Assembly: GCF_964340395.1 (NCBI RefSeq)
Contig: NC_135563.1
Location: forward strand, 5,991,922 to 6,055,921
Direction of reading: 5' to 3'
Length of the DNA: 64,000 bases
DNA from: Glandiceps talaboti
Taxonomy: Eukaryota; Hemichordata; Enteropneusta; Spengelidae
The notes under the pieces were generated by a model that had not been told where the DNA came from, ran no database searches, and was given only the letters and a program-made list of their open reading frames with translations. Below are positions 51,001 through 64,000 of the stretch, in pieces; the stretch's first letter is position 1, and the number at the start of each line of letters is the position of its first letter. A program made the translations under genes and the position numbers.

Positions 51001-51430
51001 TTTATAAATCCTTGGCTTTTCTGTGCAGTTCCCATAACACATTCCAATCAACTAACAACAGCCCAACAACCATTATCCACTGCTAAATAAATGAGTACCA
51101 GACTGCCTGGCAGGGTATCATGGCTGTATTCAAATTGCCTTTGACAGTACAAGTGACTTCTAACAATAGAACCTACCAACACAATGGTTCAAAGAAAAAC
51201 CAAGCATTGGATATAGTGCTAGGATTATTGTGGTCAGTGTTGTAAATGGAACTGTTCCTTTCAGCTGGCATTAATCGTCTTATTTCAGTTCGCATTCAAA
51301 AAACGTGATTGACTGAGAGCAGTCGGTGTTTATAAGCTTTACATTCTGTCACAATGCTTTGAAGACGTCTACTATCTCGTCTTAAGAAATCATAAAAAAA
51401 ATGCTCCATGATTGAACCTTTAAAGATTTG
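48071..51430. other. Gene-free stretch downstream of the CIMIP7-like gene
   Basis: No coding exon recognised. It contains the MITE at 48580-48927; the rest looks single copy. A minus-strand AATAAA near 48072 would allow a very long 3' UTR for the gene at 51575-56646, but a nearer signal exists at 51431. Confidence 0.45.
48580..48927. mobile_element. Palindromic MITE (family B), copy 3
   Basis: TTAAAGTAGCCATATGGATG at the left, GGCTATTTATTTTGGATTTT next to it, the centre GTACGTACAATAATAAAAC, and a decayed right end AATACCCATTTCTCATC ... TGTCACTTAA. Same length and order as the copies at 17578 and 21983. Confidence 0.75.
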
Positions 51431-51436
51431 TTTATT
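51431..51436 (-). terminator. Probable poly(A) signal of the CIMIP7-like gene
   Basis: AATAAA on the minus strand (TTTATT on plus), about 140 bp after the stop codon. Confidence 0.45.
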
Positions 51437-51574
51437 TGATCCTAGCAACAATGGTAATACCCCCCCCCCCCTTCCCACCTTGCTGTTTTCTGTAGGAACT
51501 GTACCTCAGAAATGATAAACATTTATATCTTAAAGTGCCACATTCCCATACTTTCATGAACGTTGCATTAAGTT

Positions 51575-56646
<5,072 letters not shown>

Positions 56647-56649
56647 GGT

Positions 56650-57790
56650 GAATTCTTCGAGATATTTTCTTCCTTTTATCAAATACCAATATTGTTTGTC
56701 GTAACGTAAGCAGACCAACGTATCAACGTTAATTTGAAGCACCGGAAATTAATTGAAGAACACCTGTTCTCTGAAACCCAGTGATCCGATAATTCTGTCC
56801 TCCCAACGCTCAAGTAGTAATAAACATATTTACGATAATTCAGGCTGTTTAGAGAAGAATTTGTCCCTTAAATTCTAGATTTCTTGGGATATCCACGAGC
56901 TAACAAAATGCTCAATACGTTGGGACGATGCTGTGTACTTTGTATTCAGGCGTAATCCGACAGGTTGTTGCAGTCATCGCTCACCAAGCACATGGGCCGT
57001 AGCACACACATATTTGTTTCGTAACATGACGAGTACTTAAAAGTAGTTCTACAGTTTCTCCTCAATATTACCTAAAATTTCAGCGTGCCTACACAATTAT
57101 CGTGTAATCTTACTTGATACTATATATATGACAATATTTCACGCAAATATAACATATAAAAGTCAATATTTCACTTAACGCGGAACACTTGTTATTTCGA
57201 AACCTTTAGTAAAACGGCATGATTGTTGATAGGCGGTCTCCTCGGTAACGGCGAGGCGCCATCAACGGCGATGTCCATAAAAAGCGGTCCAGTTGCTGTA
57301 CATGGTATTCTATTCATTCTTGACAATATTTACTGTGACTGATAATCACATATGTGGAGGGACTATGGTGTAATACATGTAATACATTTGAGATTACATT
57401 TCCTTTCTCATACAATATTAATATTTGGGCACTCATCAGTTAGACATACTAGACCGAGTATGCAGCTCAGTGATCCCTTTTTCAAAGAACACTGAAATAA
57501 ACGAAATTAAAAATATTAATACCGTTTTCACTGAAATAAAACTGAAAATAATGAGTCAAAAATTACAACTTCTATACAAGAACTACTATAGCCAAATAAC
57601 CATGCCCGTGGTTATAAAAGGGACATACACAGTCTGTAAGTAAACTGTGTGTTTTTGGTGATTAATAATTTTGTTTCATATTGAAGTTGTTCTATTAGTC
57701 CCAAAAACTAATTACTATGTGCAACCATTGCTAGCAATCGGGAGAGCTGTAGTCAGGAATTAGTATGCTGTGCGCATGATACCATCATGC
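56650..57790. other. Upstream region of the CIMIP7-like gene
   Basis: No coding exon recognised. Holds the likely promoter of the minus-strand gene, including the X-box at 57236 and a short CpG-rich patch (57230-57275). Nothing else identified up to the palindrome at 57794. Confidence 0.45.
57236..57249. promoter_or_regulatory. RFX-type X-box
   Basis: GTCTCCTCGGTAAC fits the RFX consensus GTNNCC-N2-RGYAAC as two imperfectly inverted half-sites. RFX factors control ciliary genes. It sits about 590 bp upstream of the minus-strand ciliary-like gene. One match of this degeneracy can arise by chance. Confidence 0.45.
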
Positions 57791-57793
57791 ATG

Positions 57794-58257
57794 GAATACA
57801 ATGTATTTGTTTTGTCTCCCAAATTTCTCCCCCATCTCCCGTGAATTCTAAATCTCGGTCTAAAGAAGCAAATGTGAATAACGGTTTTACGTTTAGAGGC
57901 TGTTATATATGCACAGATGGTCTAGGGGGCTTGGAAAGTGAGAGTGTGCACGTGGTGTCTTTCGAAAAATGATGGTATCCTGTTATTTTTATACAACGTA
58001 TCATCATGGAAGTACCACGTGTGGGTGGTACTTCCATGATGATACGTTGTATAAAAAAAGTAACAGAATACCATCATTTTTCGAAAGACACCACGTGCAC
58101 ACTCTCACTTTCCAAGCCCCTAGGCCCCAAGGCTGTGCATATATAACAGCCTCTAAACGTTCTAAACCGTGATTCACATTTGCTTCTTTAGACCGAGATT
58201 TAGAATTTACGGGAGATGGGGGAGAAATTTGGGAGCCAAAACAAATACATTGTATTC
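57794..58257. mobile_element. Near-perfect 464-bp palindrome (foldback element)
   Basis: Two arms of about 225 bp meet at AGTACCAC-GTGTGG-GTGGTACT (58011-58032) with almost no spacer. The outer ends are GAATACAATGTATTTGTTTTG-like and its inverse. Arms share long exact blocks, for example TTTCGAAAGACACCACGTGC and TTGCTTCTTTAGACCGAGAT, with only a few mismatches. No coding capacity and no clear target-site duplication. Confidence 0.9.
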
Positions 58258-58269
58258 GTGATGCTAGTA

Positions 58270-59840
58270 AAGGTTCGTTGTTAAAAGCCTGATAGCCTCT
58301 GAAAGATGATCTGTGTGACTCTGAGCCAATTATCAATTTAAACCCCGCTAATTATGGATGTTAGAGGGCTCTTATTAACGTCTATGTGATATTGCACATT
58401 TGCAACATTCTTGAGTTCTGGGGGGGGGGGGGGGCTTGTAATATTTTGAGCGCTAAAGCCCCCCGGAGGGGGCTGCACAAATGTTTTGACTGACATATCC
58501 CCCATCCTAGACTGTAAGATACATGGTGCACGTTGTCCATCCCAATGAGGATTATGTGCGTGTAAGGGCTGTACCCGTACATATCGATATATTACCTAAT
58601 TCCGTGTGGATATATATCGAATAAGCAAACAACGTTAAAATAGCTGAACCCTATCCCCCCCCCCCTTACACAGTACTGCTGGCTGATAGCGTGGCACGAA
58701 CATATACCTGTATCTTACCATGGATGTATTAGGGACTCCCCTATAATATACACCCATGATCTTACAGACTATCCCCACCGTACCCAGTCCCGCTGTAAAT
58801 TCTGACAACAGCCTCAGTGTAAATAATGAATGCTGCACGGTTGATGAACGTCTAAAATTGGACCTTATTATTAAACATCGCCATTTAGTATGTTTCTATC
58901 AATCCGTCAGATCACATACCCCATCCCATACCCTTCTCTCTCGATCCCTGGGCCCCATATTGTATACTTTCGTTTTGACTGTCTGCTATTTCATTACTTT
59001 CTGTTTCATTTGCCAACCGGTTGCCTCGAGTCTTCTAGCCCATACTTCCTGTCAATCACATACTTGTCGGTGTCAATATAGGAAAAATCACATCTACATA
59101 TAAAACAATGTGATAGCCGTTGTAGCCAATGTACACGTACAACGAAAACAATAGTCTCTCCAAGGTTTACCCGACATCAGATCTGGCCAGGAACTTCCAC
59201 AGGTGGTTTTGAGGTGTGAACGATGTCCTTTGTTCTCAAGACCTCTGCCAGTGGGTTTGGTGACAAAGAATCATGATAATTTGTGTGTGATGTGAAAGTG
59301 GTGTGAATATAATATTACTGGAGAAAAGAAGTGATTTCCCACAGATAATACATGATGAAACATATACATTCCATTGGGTTCCTTGAAATCCTAGACTAAG
59401 AATAGTTCTGTCACTTGCGTATTAACTTAATGTTATGGTTTAGTACAAAATACTGTCCAAGACTCATAGCCCACAAGTGACTGTGTCAAATAGTAGGGGC
59501 TATGGTCAAATACCAGTATACAAACTCTGGAGTTGTGTGGCGAGAGCAGAGTCCCTCTATAGATTATTAAAAGACTGAGCTGAGGGGCTAGGCTTTGAGA
59601 TTCTATAAAGTACAGACATGTGTTTGGACGTCGTTGAGGGCGTAAACTTAAATTCATTGGTGCAAAAGGAGATGGTGGGAGCTCTGGAGCATAATACAGG
59701 TGAACGACTTTTCTTTAAGTTGTTCTTTGTAAAAGACTGTGGTTCGTATTTTAACATTCTGAGCCACCAAACATGATATTTCCTCCCGTTTATAAATGGA
59801 TGTATTAATCATGCAAGTAACTCATCAAAATTAAAAGCTA
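58270..59840. other. Gene-free stretch
   Basis: No exon or known element recognised. Contains poly-G (58421-58434) and poly-C (58656-58665) runs. The open frame at 58756-59103 (115 codons) has no similarity or codon pattern that I can support as a gene. Confidence 0.45.
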
Positions 59841-59849
59841 CATCAATAA

Positions 59850-59851
59850 AG

Positions 59852-59924
<73 letters not shown>

Positions 59925-60039
59925 GGTGGTGGTGGTGGTGGTGGTGGTGGTGGTGGTGGTGGTGGTGGTGGTGGTGGTGGTGGTGGTGGTGGTGGTGGTG
60001 GTGGTGGTGGTGATGATGATGATGATGATGATGATGATA
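59850..60039. repeat. (ATG)n-(GTG)n-(ATG)n triplet array
   Basis: About 20 ATG units, then about 34 GTG units, then about 9 ATG units, for roughly 190 bp. The interior block differs from both flanks by one base per unit, as expected when a variant unit has spread in the middle of an array. Confidence 0.97.
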
Positions 60040-60164
60040 ATGAGGACACTTTTTACAAATGAAGAATGGGGCCGGGGGAGGGTCATGTTTTACTTAAATG
60101 TGTGATTTCCTCCGGCCCCCCCCCTTGTAAATACTGAAGGCTCCCTTACTCCAGGAATCCCCCC

Positions 60165-60355
60165 CCCCCAAAAAAAAATCGCACTCGTCTTGTAAGTGAG
60201 ACACGGCTGAGTGATACAGCCTATCCATCGAGTCAGAACACTCACCCTGGGTCGGTTTGTTTTATTGGGTCGGTCACAGAAATATCCCCTGTTTCCAGTG
60301 GGATTCGAACCCTTGCGACTGCTAATCCTGTGCGCTGACCACTAGGCTACAGGGA
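60165..60355 (-). mobile_element. tRNA-derived SINE fragment
   Basis: On the minus strand 60355-60285 reads like a tRNA. CCCTGT and ACAGGG can pair as an acceptor stem, TAGCCTAGTGGTCAGC is an A box and GGGTTCGAATCCC a B box. The anticodon arm does not fold properly, so it is not a functional tRNA. The body continues leftwards through GACCCAATAAAACAAACC. Confidence 0.6.
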
Positions 60356-60689
60356 GCCGGTCTGTCTGTTTTTACCTTTAAGTATTTAAACAGACTCTGT
60401 CCTGAGTATTTGGATTCACAAGTGTCATAATTATAGAACCAGGTCGAGCAAAAACAACGACTTGTTAGTGTTACGATCCAGAAATAAAGACTATTCTTAG
60501 ATTTTGATTATAACCCAACTGGTGTGCGGTGTCTCTCTCTCTGCCTGAGTGTAGGAGCGTACGTGTATGTGACGATACCTGTGTAGTTATTTCCTAAATT
60601 AGACAAGCTCGTATAGATCCTGGTACCCTATAAAGACAATTAGAGTGGAGAATCGTTTACGTTCTGCTGACCTACCCGCAACTACCATA

Positions 60690-61045
60690 CTAGGACACTG
60701 AAACGTTATATGAAGCTTCCCCAGAACGTGACATTAGTACCTCGACATGGTATAGAATTTTTTAAGCAAAATTTTATGTTTTCTGGTGAAAATATTTGGA
60801 ATACCTTACCACTTGAAGGGAGAAACAGAACATTGTTGTCTTCCTTCACACGTGGCTGTCACCAATATTTGATGACAAAATTTTAGACACTTTTGCTGTT
60901 TATTGTATGTCCTTAAGCTTATTGTACAGTTTGTATTTGTCTCTTTTGTTTTTGTAAGTTTATGTAGAGGGCCCGAGGGAAGATTGGCCTCGGTCAACTG
61001 GGCCACCCTCTTTAAATAAAGTTTAATATATAAATAATTAAATAA
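60690..61045 (+). mobile_element. 3' end of a third LINE
   Basis: The plus strand encodes HGIEFFKQNFMFSGENIWNT then LPLEGRNRTLLSSFTRG, ending in a stop near 60885, which fits the LINE reverse-transcriptase C-terminus. The 3' UTR has GAGGGAAGATTGGCCTCGG and ends in TAAATAAA repeats (61010-61055), as in many CR1-like elements. Confidence 0.7.
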
Positions 61046-61207
61046 ATAAATAAAGGTATGCAGTACACAGCTATGGTACTGGAATGAGCAAAACAGTCCT
61101 GACACAGAGGCGGCATTCCGCATCAATTCAACAGGCTTATTTTTCACAACCATGTACGAGGGCTGTGAAAAAATATATCCTGTAAGGCACTTAGCTGGTA
61201 GCTGTTT

Positions 61208-61226
61208 TTGTTGCTGCTGCTGCTGC

Positions 61227-61280
<54 letters not shown>

Positions 61281-61291
61281 ATTTGTTGTAT

Positions 61292-61359
<68 letters not shown>

Positions 61360-61360
61360 G
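61208..61360. repeat. (GCT)n/(GTT)n triplet array
   Basis: About 50 units, mostly GTT with two ATTTGTT interruptions. It produces poly-Gln, poly-Asn, poly-Leu or poly-Cys frames depending on strand and phase; none belongs to a gene. Confidence 0.97.
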
Positions 61361-61666
61361 AAAAAGGAAGACCAACATTTTAAAAGCTTATTTTCCCATG
61401 TTTGAAAAGTCATGATGTCAATTTATTTTCAGGTACCCCCCCCCCCCCTGTGCAAGGTTCCCTCAGTGTGTATACCAACATGTCACTGGTTAGCCTGGTA
61501 AACTATTCTCCACTCTAATTGTCTTTCTAGGCCCGTACCAGGATCTATGAGCTTGTCTAATTTAGGAATTAGCAACACAGGTATCGTCACATACACGTAC
61601 GCTCTTACACTCAGGCAGAGAGAGACACCGCACACCAACAGTTGTGTTATAATCAAAATCTAAGAA

Positions 61667-61700
61667 TGATGAAGGACCCAATCAGCCGGTCCGAAACGTC
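61667..61700 (+). ncRNA. Hammerhead-ribozyme-like core (possible remnant)
   Basis: TGATGAAGGACC, a short loop, then GGTCCGAAACGTC, follows the hammerhead order of core, helix II and GAAAC. It begins just outside the right arm of the inverted repeat. Such motifs occur in the ends of Penelope-like retroelements and in retrozymes. The helix II pairing is visible (GGACC/GGTCC), but I could not find convincing helices I and III, so activity is doubtful. Confidence 0.3.
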
Positions 61701-62523
61701 TTAAAAGAAGGGTCAACTCGGTATCGACCAGGGGACTTATCGCTAATGTCTTCCCTGCTAACCTACCCTAATACCAGGGTCAATAACCTTGACAAACCGG
61801 TCACTTGGCTAACTGACCTTTAAACCAGTTTATTATACCAATTTAACCAAATAATCAAGTTTGAACCAGCTTTGAAAAATGCTTCCATTTATTAACAAAC
61901 TTCAATTAACAACCCTGTGGTTATATGGTAAACGCAATGTCACACACTTATTTAATATTGATGGTGTTCGGAGTCCCCTACCGCCAAAATTTAGCTGACT
62001 TCAGCACATCACAACTATTTTTTTTTCTGTCTGTTTGAAAAAATTGTTTTTCTCAAGCTATTATGGGATCAAATTACTTTATTTTCCTCCTTCACCTGCA
62101 GACAATTTTTTTCTTCTATTTTTGTTTCCTATCCGCAAAGCGCCGACTGTGTGTGAAAGGTCAACAACTGGGTCAATTTGGCAATCTACTAATGAATATT
62201 CATAAGGCAATATATTACCGTCTGGATAACAACGATTTTGTTCGTACTTGCGCACGAGATATACATGTCTGTCGACAGGCCCCATATTATTGTGCCAGTG
62301 TATTAATGTTTATGAATCAAGGAGATGCCTAAACTGGATAATTTTCCAATAGTCCTTTTTTATGTCTATGCTGCATTTTGGATTTTTGGCGCCATTATTT
62401 TTAGAGACGACCAGCCAGCATGTTGTATATGTAACATTGTATCTATTTCCAGTGAAAATGATTATCGATCGATATGGCCACTGTTCAGTTACATGCTGTG
62501 GAAAGTTCATGTGCATGTATGTA
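61700..62523. other. Gene-free stretch
   Basis: No exon or named element found. The 89-codon frame at 62063-62332 is not supported by anything else. Confidence 0.4.
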
Positions 62524-64000
62524 GAATATAACTAGGCGAAGCCCATAAAGCTTGCGTGTAGGGTAGATTCATTTGTGACCAGCTGCCTGGGCAAGGGTTA
62601 GTACACTTGATGTGCGTCATTTTCCAGGGGTGTTGACCATCAAAATTTATTTTATTGAATGACATCTAATTCTAATCTCTGACATGAACATGAAGTAATT
62701 TACAACGGCTCTTACAATATGTCACCGTCACAAAACATTTTAAAGAAAGTCAACACTCTATGCAGTTGTTGGTTTCAAAAACCATCATAGCCATTAGATT
62801 AATAGCTCGCGCAGCGGCAGCGAAGCTGCTGCGTAGCGGCTCAATGACTAGTACGCATACGCGTCGTATATATTACTATGCGAAAGTCTATGCGAAAAAA
62901 AATCGGTGGTTCTCCCAGGGATGCATTGCGGCGCGCAGTGACTACGCATGCGCCTTCCATATACTACGTGCATTCTCCACGCGCGCGCTACCGTATCATC
63001 CTATAGCATCATAGACGACATAACATCACCATGCATTGCAATATTGTAACAGTAGGCCTGTTGGCACGATTATCGTAATTATAATGAGTATCGAGGCATC
63101 ACTGTACCTCAAGGAGAAATTGTTACAGTATTTGGAAGTTTGATGCACGACGGTACGCGATACGGATCACTGATGACATAGCGCAGTTTAATTTCCGGGT
63201 TGTGGAAGTGTGGTTTTGACATTTATATTGTCGATAATTGATTTTTTTACATGTTCTAAAAAGAATAACTACTTTCTTATGTTTGTTGGTACAGTAAATT
63301 TCCTAAATCATCGAGTTGAATTGAGAAATAGTGATGTTCGGCAACATGTCAACAAACATTTGTCCAACGTACGTTGGTGGAGGGTCTATGATAAGTTGGC
63401 TGATTGAAAATGAACAATATTAATCTAATGGCTATGATGGTTTTTGAAACCAACAACTGCATAGAGTGTTGACTTTCTTTACTTCTCGTCCATGTCAGAG
63501 AATTAGATGTCATTCAATAAAATAAATTTTGATGGTCAATTCCCCTGGAAAATGACCCAAATCAAGTGTATCAACCCTGGCCCAGGCAGCCGGTCACAAA
63601 TGAATCTACTCTGCGCGAGCTTATGGGCTTTGCCTAGTTATGATATTATTGTTCATTTTCAATCAGCCAACTTATCATAGACCCTCCACCAACGTACGTT
63701 GGACAAATGTTTGTTGACATGTTGCCGAACATCACGATTTCTCAATTCAACTCGATGATTTAGGAAAGTTACTGTACCAACAAACATAAGAAAGTAGTTA
63801 TTCTTTTTAGAACATGTAAAAAAATCAATTATCGACAATATAAATGTCAAAACCACACTTCCACAACCCGGAAATTAAACTACGCTATGTCATCAGTGGT
63901 CCGTATTGTGTACCATGCAACACACTTCCAAATAGTGTAACAATTTCTTCTCGGGGTACAGTGTGTGATGCCTCGATACTCGTTACAATGTAATCATAAT
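62524..64000. repeat. Nested inverted repeats (block order A-inverted, X, B, A, B-inverted), cut by the window edge
   Basis: Block A at 62524-62804 is the inverse of 63416-63650 (shared AGCCCATAA, AATTTATTTTATTGAATGAC, AACCATCATAGCCATTAGAT). Block B at about 63065-63415 is the inverse of 63651-64000, including the mirrored 65-codon frames at 63210-63407 and 63659-63856. So a B palindrome has A as its loop, and a second A lies inverted outside. Block X (62805-63064) is CpG-rich (GCGCGCGCTACCG, CGCAGCGGCAGCG). No transposase is visible. Confidence 0.85.

Larger units (their letters stand above)
60489..61663. repeat. Inverted repeat (175-bp arms) around a LINE end and a GTT array
   Basis: 60489-60661 and 61497-61663 are reverse complements with few mismatches. 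Shared blocks are TTAGATTTTGATTATAA, GGTGTGCGGTGTCTCTCTCT, GATACCTGTGT and AGACAATTAGAGTGGAGAA. The 835 bp between them hold the LINE fragment at 60690-61045 and the triplet array at 61208-61360. Confidence 0.85.

Noticed and set aside
58756-59103. 115-codon open frame
   Set aside because: No similarity recognised, no splice partners, and its composition looks like the surrounding DNA.
59838-60105. Poly-Thr, poly-Pro, poly-Met and poly-Val frames
   Set aside because: All are phases of the ATG/GTG triplet array.
60285-60355. Functional tRNA gene on the minus strand
   Set aside because: A and B boxes are good but the anticodon stem does not pair; a SINE head fits better.
60806-61378. 190-residue minus-strand frame with poly-Gln
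   Set aside because: The Gln run is the GTT array read in reverse, and the rest is antisense to a LINE end.
63210-63856. Pair of 65-codon genes on opposite strands
   Set aside because: They are mirror images within the B palindrome, short, and without other coding evidence.

Overview
This is animal nuclear DNA: AT-rich, with spliced genes using GT-AG introns, and crowded with satellites, foldback elements and microsatellites. The gene set is typical of bilaterians (FUOM, STX18, TM2D2, a probable ciliary microtubule inner protein, and an ATP-grasp ligase). Together with the repeat style this suggests a marine invertebrate deuterostome such as a lancelet or hemichordate. The species assignment is inference.

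Layout. 1-2850: a 96-bp satellite that runs off the left edge. 2.9-7 kb: no gene seen. 6996-9159 (-): a two-exon ATP-grasp ligase whose long reading frame is broken by one TGA. 10.26-17.02 kb: a large young inverted duplication (arms about 2.9 and 2.4 kb around a 1.5-kb spacer). Both arms carry the promoter and first coding exon of fucose mutarotase. 15929-27580 (+): the intact six-exon fucose mutarotase gene, whose introns hold a tRNA-derived SINE, MITEs and a transposon-like block of 151-bp repeats. 31628-42625 (-): an eleven-exon syntaxin-18 gene, convergent with FUOM. 42887-45650 (+): a four-exon TM2D2 gene, head-to-head with STX18 across about 260 bp. 51575-56646 (-): a four-exon gene probably homologous to CIMIP7/C3orf84. 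57.2-64 kb: mainly foldback DNA, trinucleotide arrays, a LINE end, a SINE and a nested palindrome that continues past the window.

The genes do not form a pathway: sugar anomer interconversion (FUOM), ER-Golgi membrane fusion (STX18), a TM2-family membrane protein, a ciliary protein and a ligase. The most striking observation is in STX18. Almost all of intron 6 is a 44-bp minisatellite (about 49 units) whose unit is the last bases of exon 6 plus its 5' splice site, so about half the units carry an intact decoy splice donor. Next are the FUOM first-exon inverted duplication, which points a spare promoter and exon at the ATP-grasp gene, and the single in-frame TGA in that otherwise intact gene. 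All exon boundaries were read by eye from splice signals and remembered homologues; no search was run.
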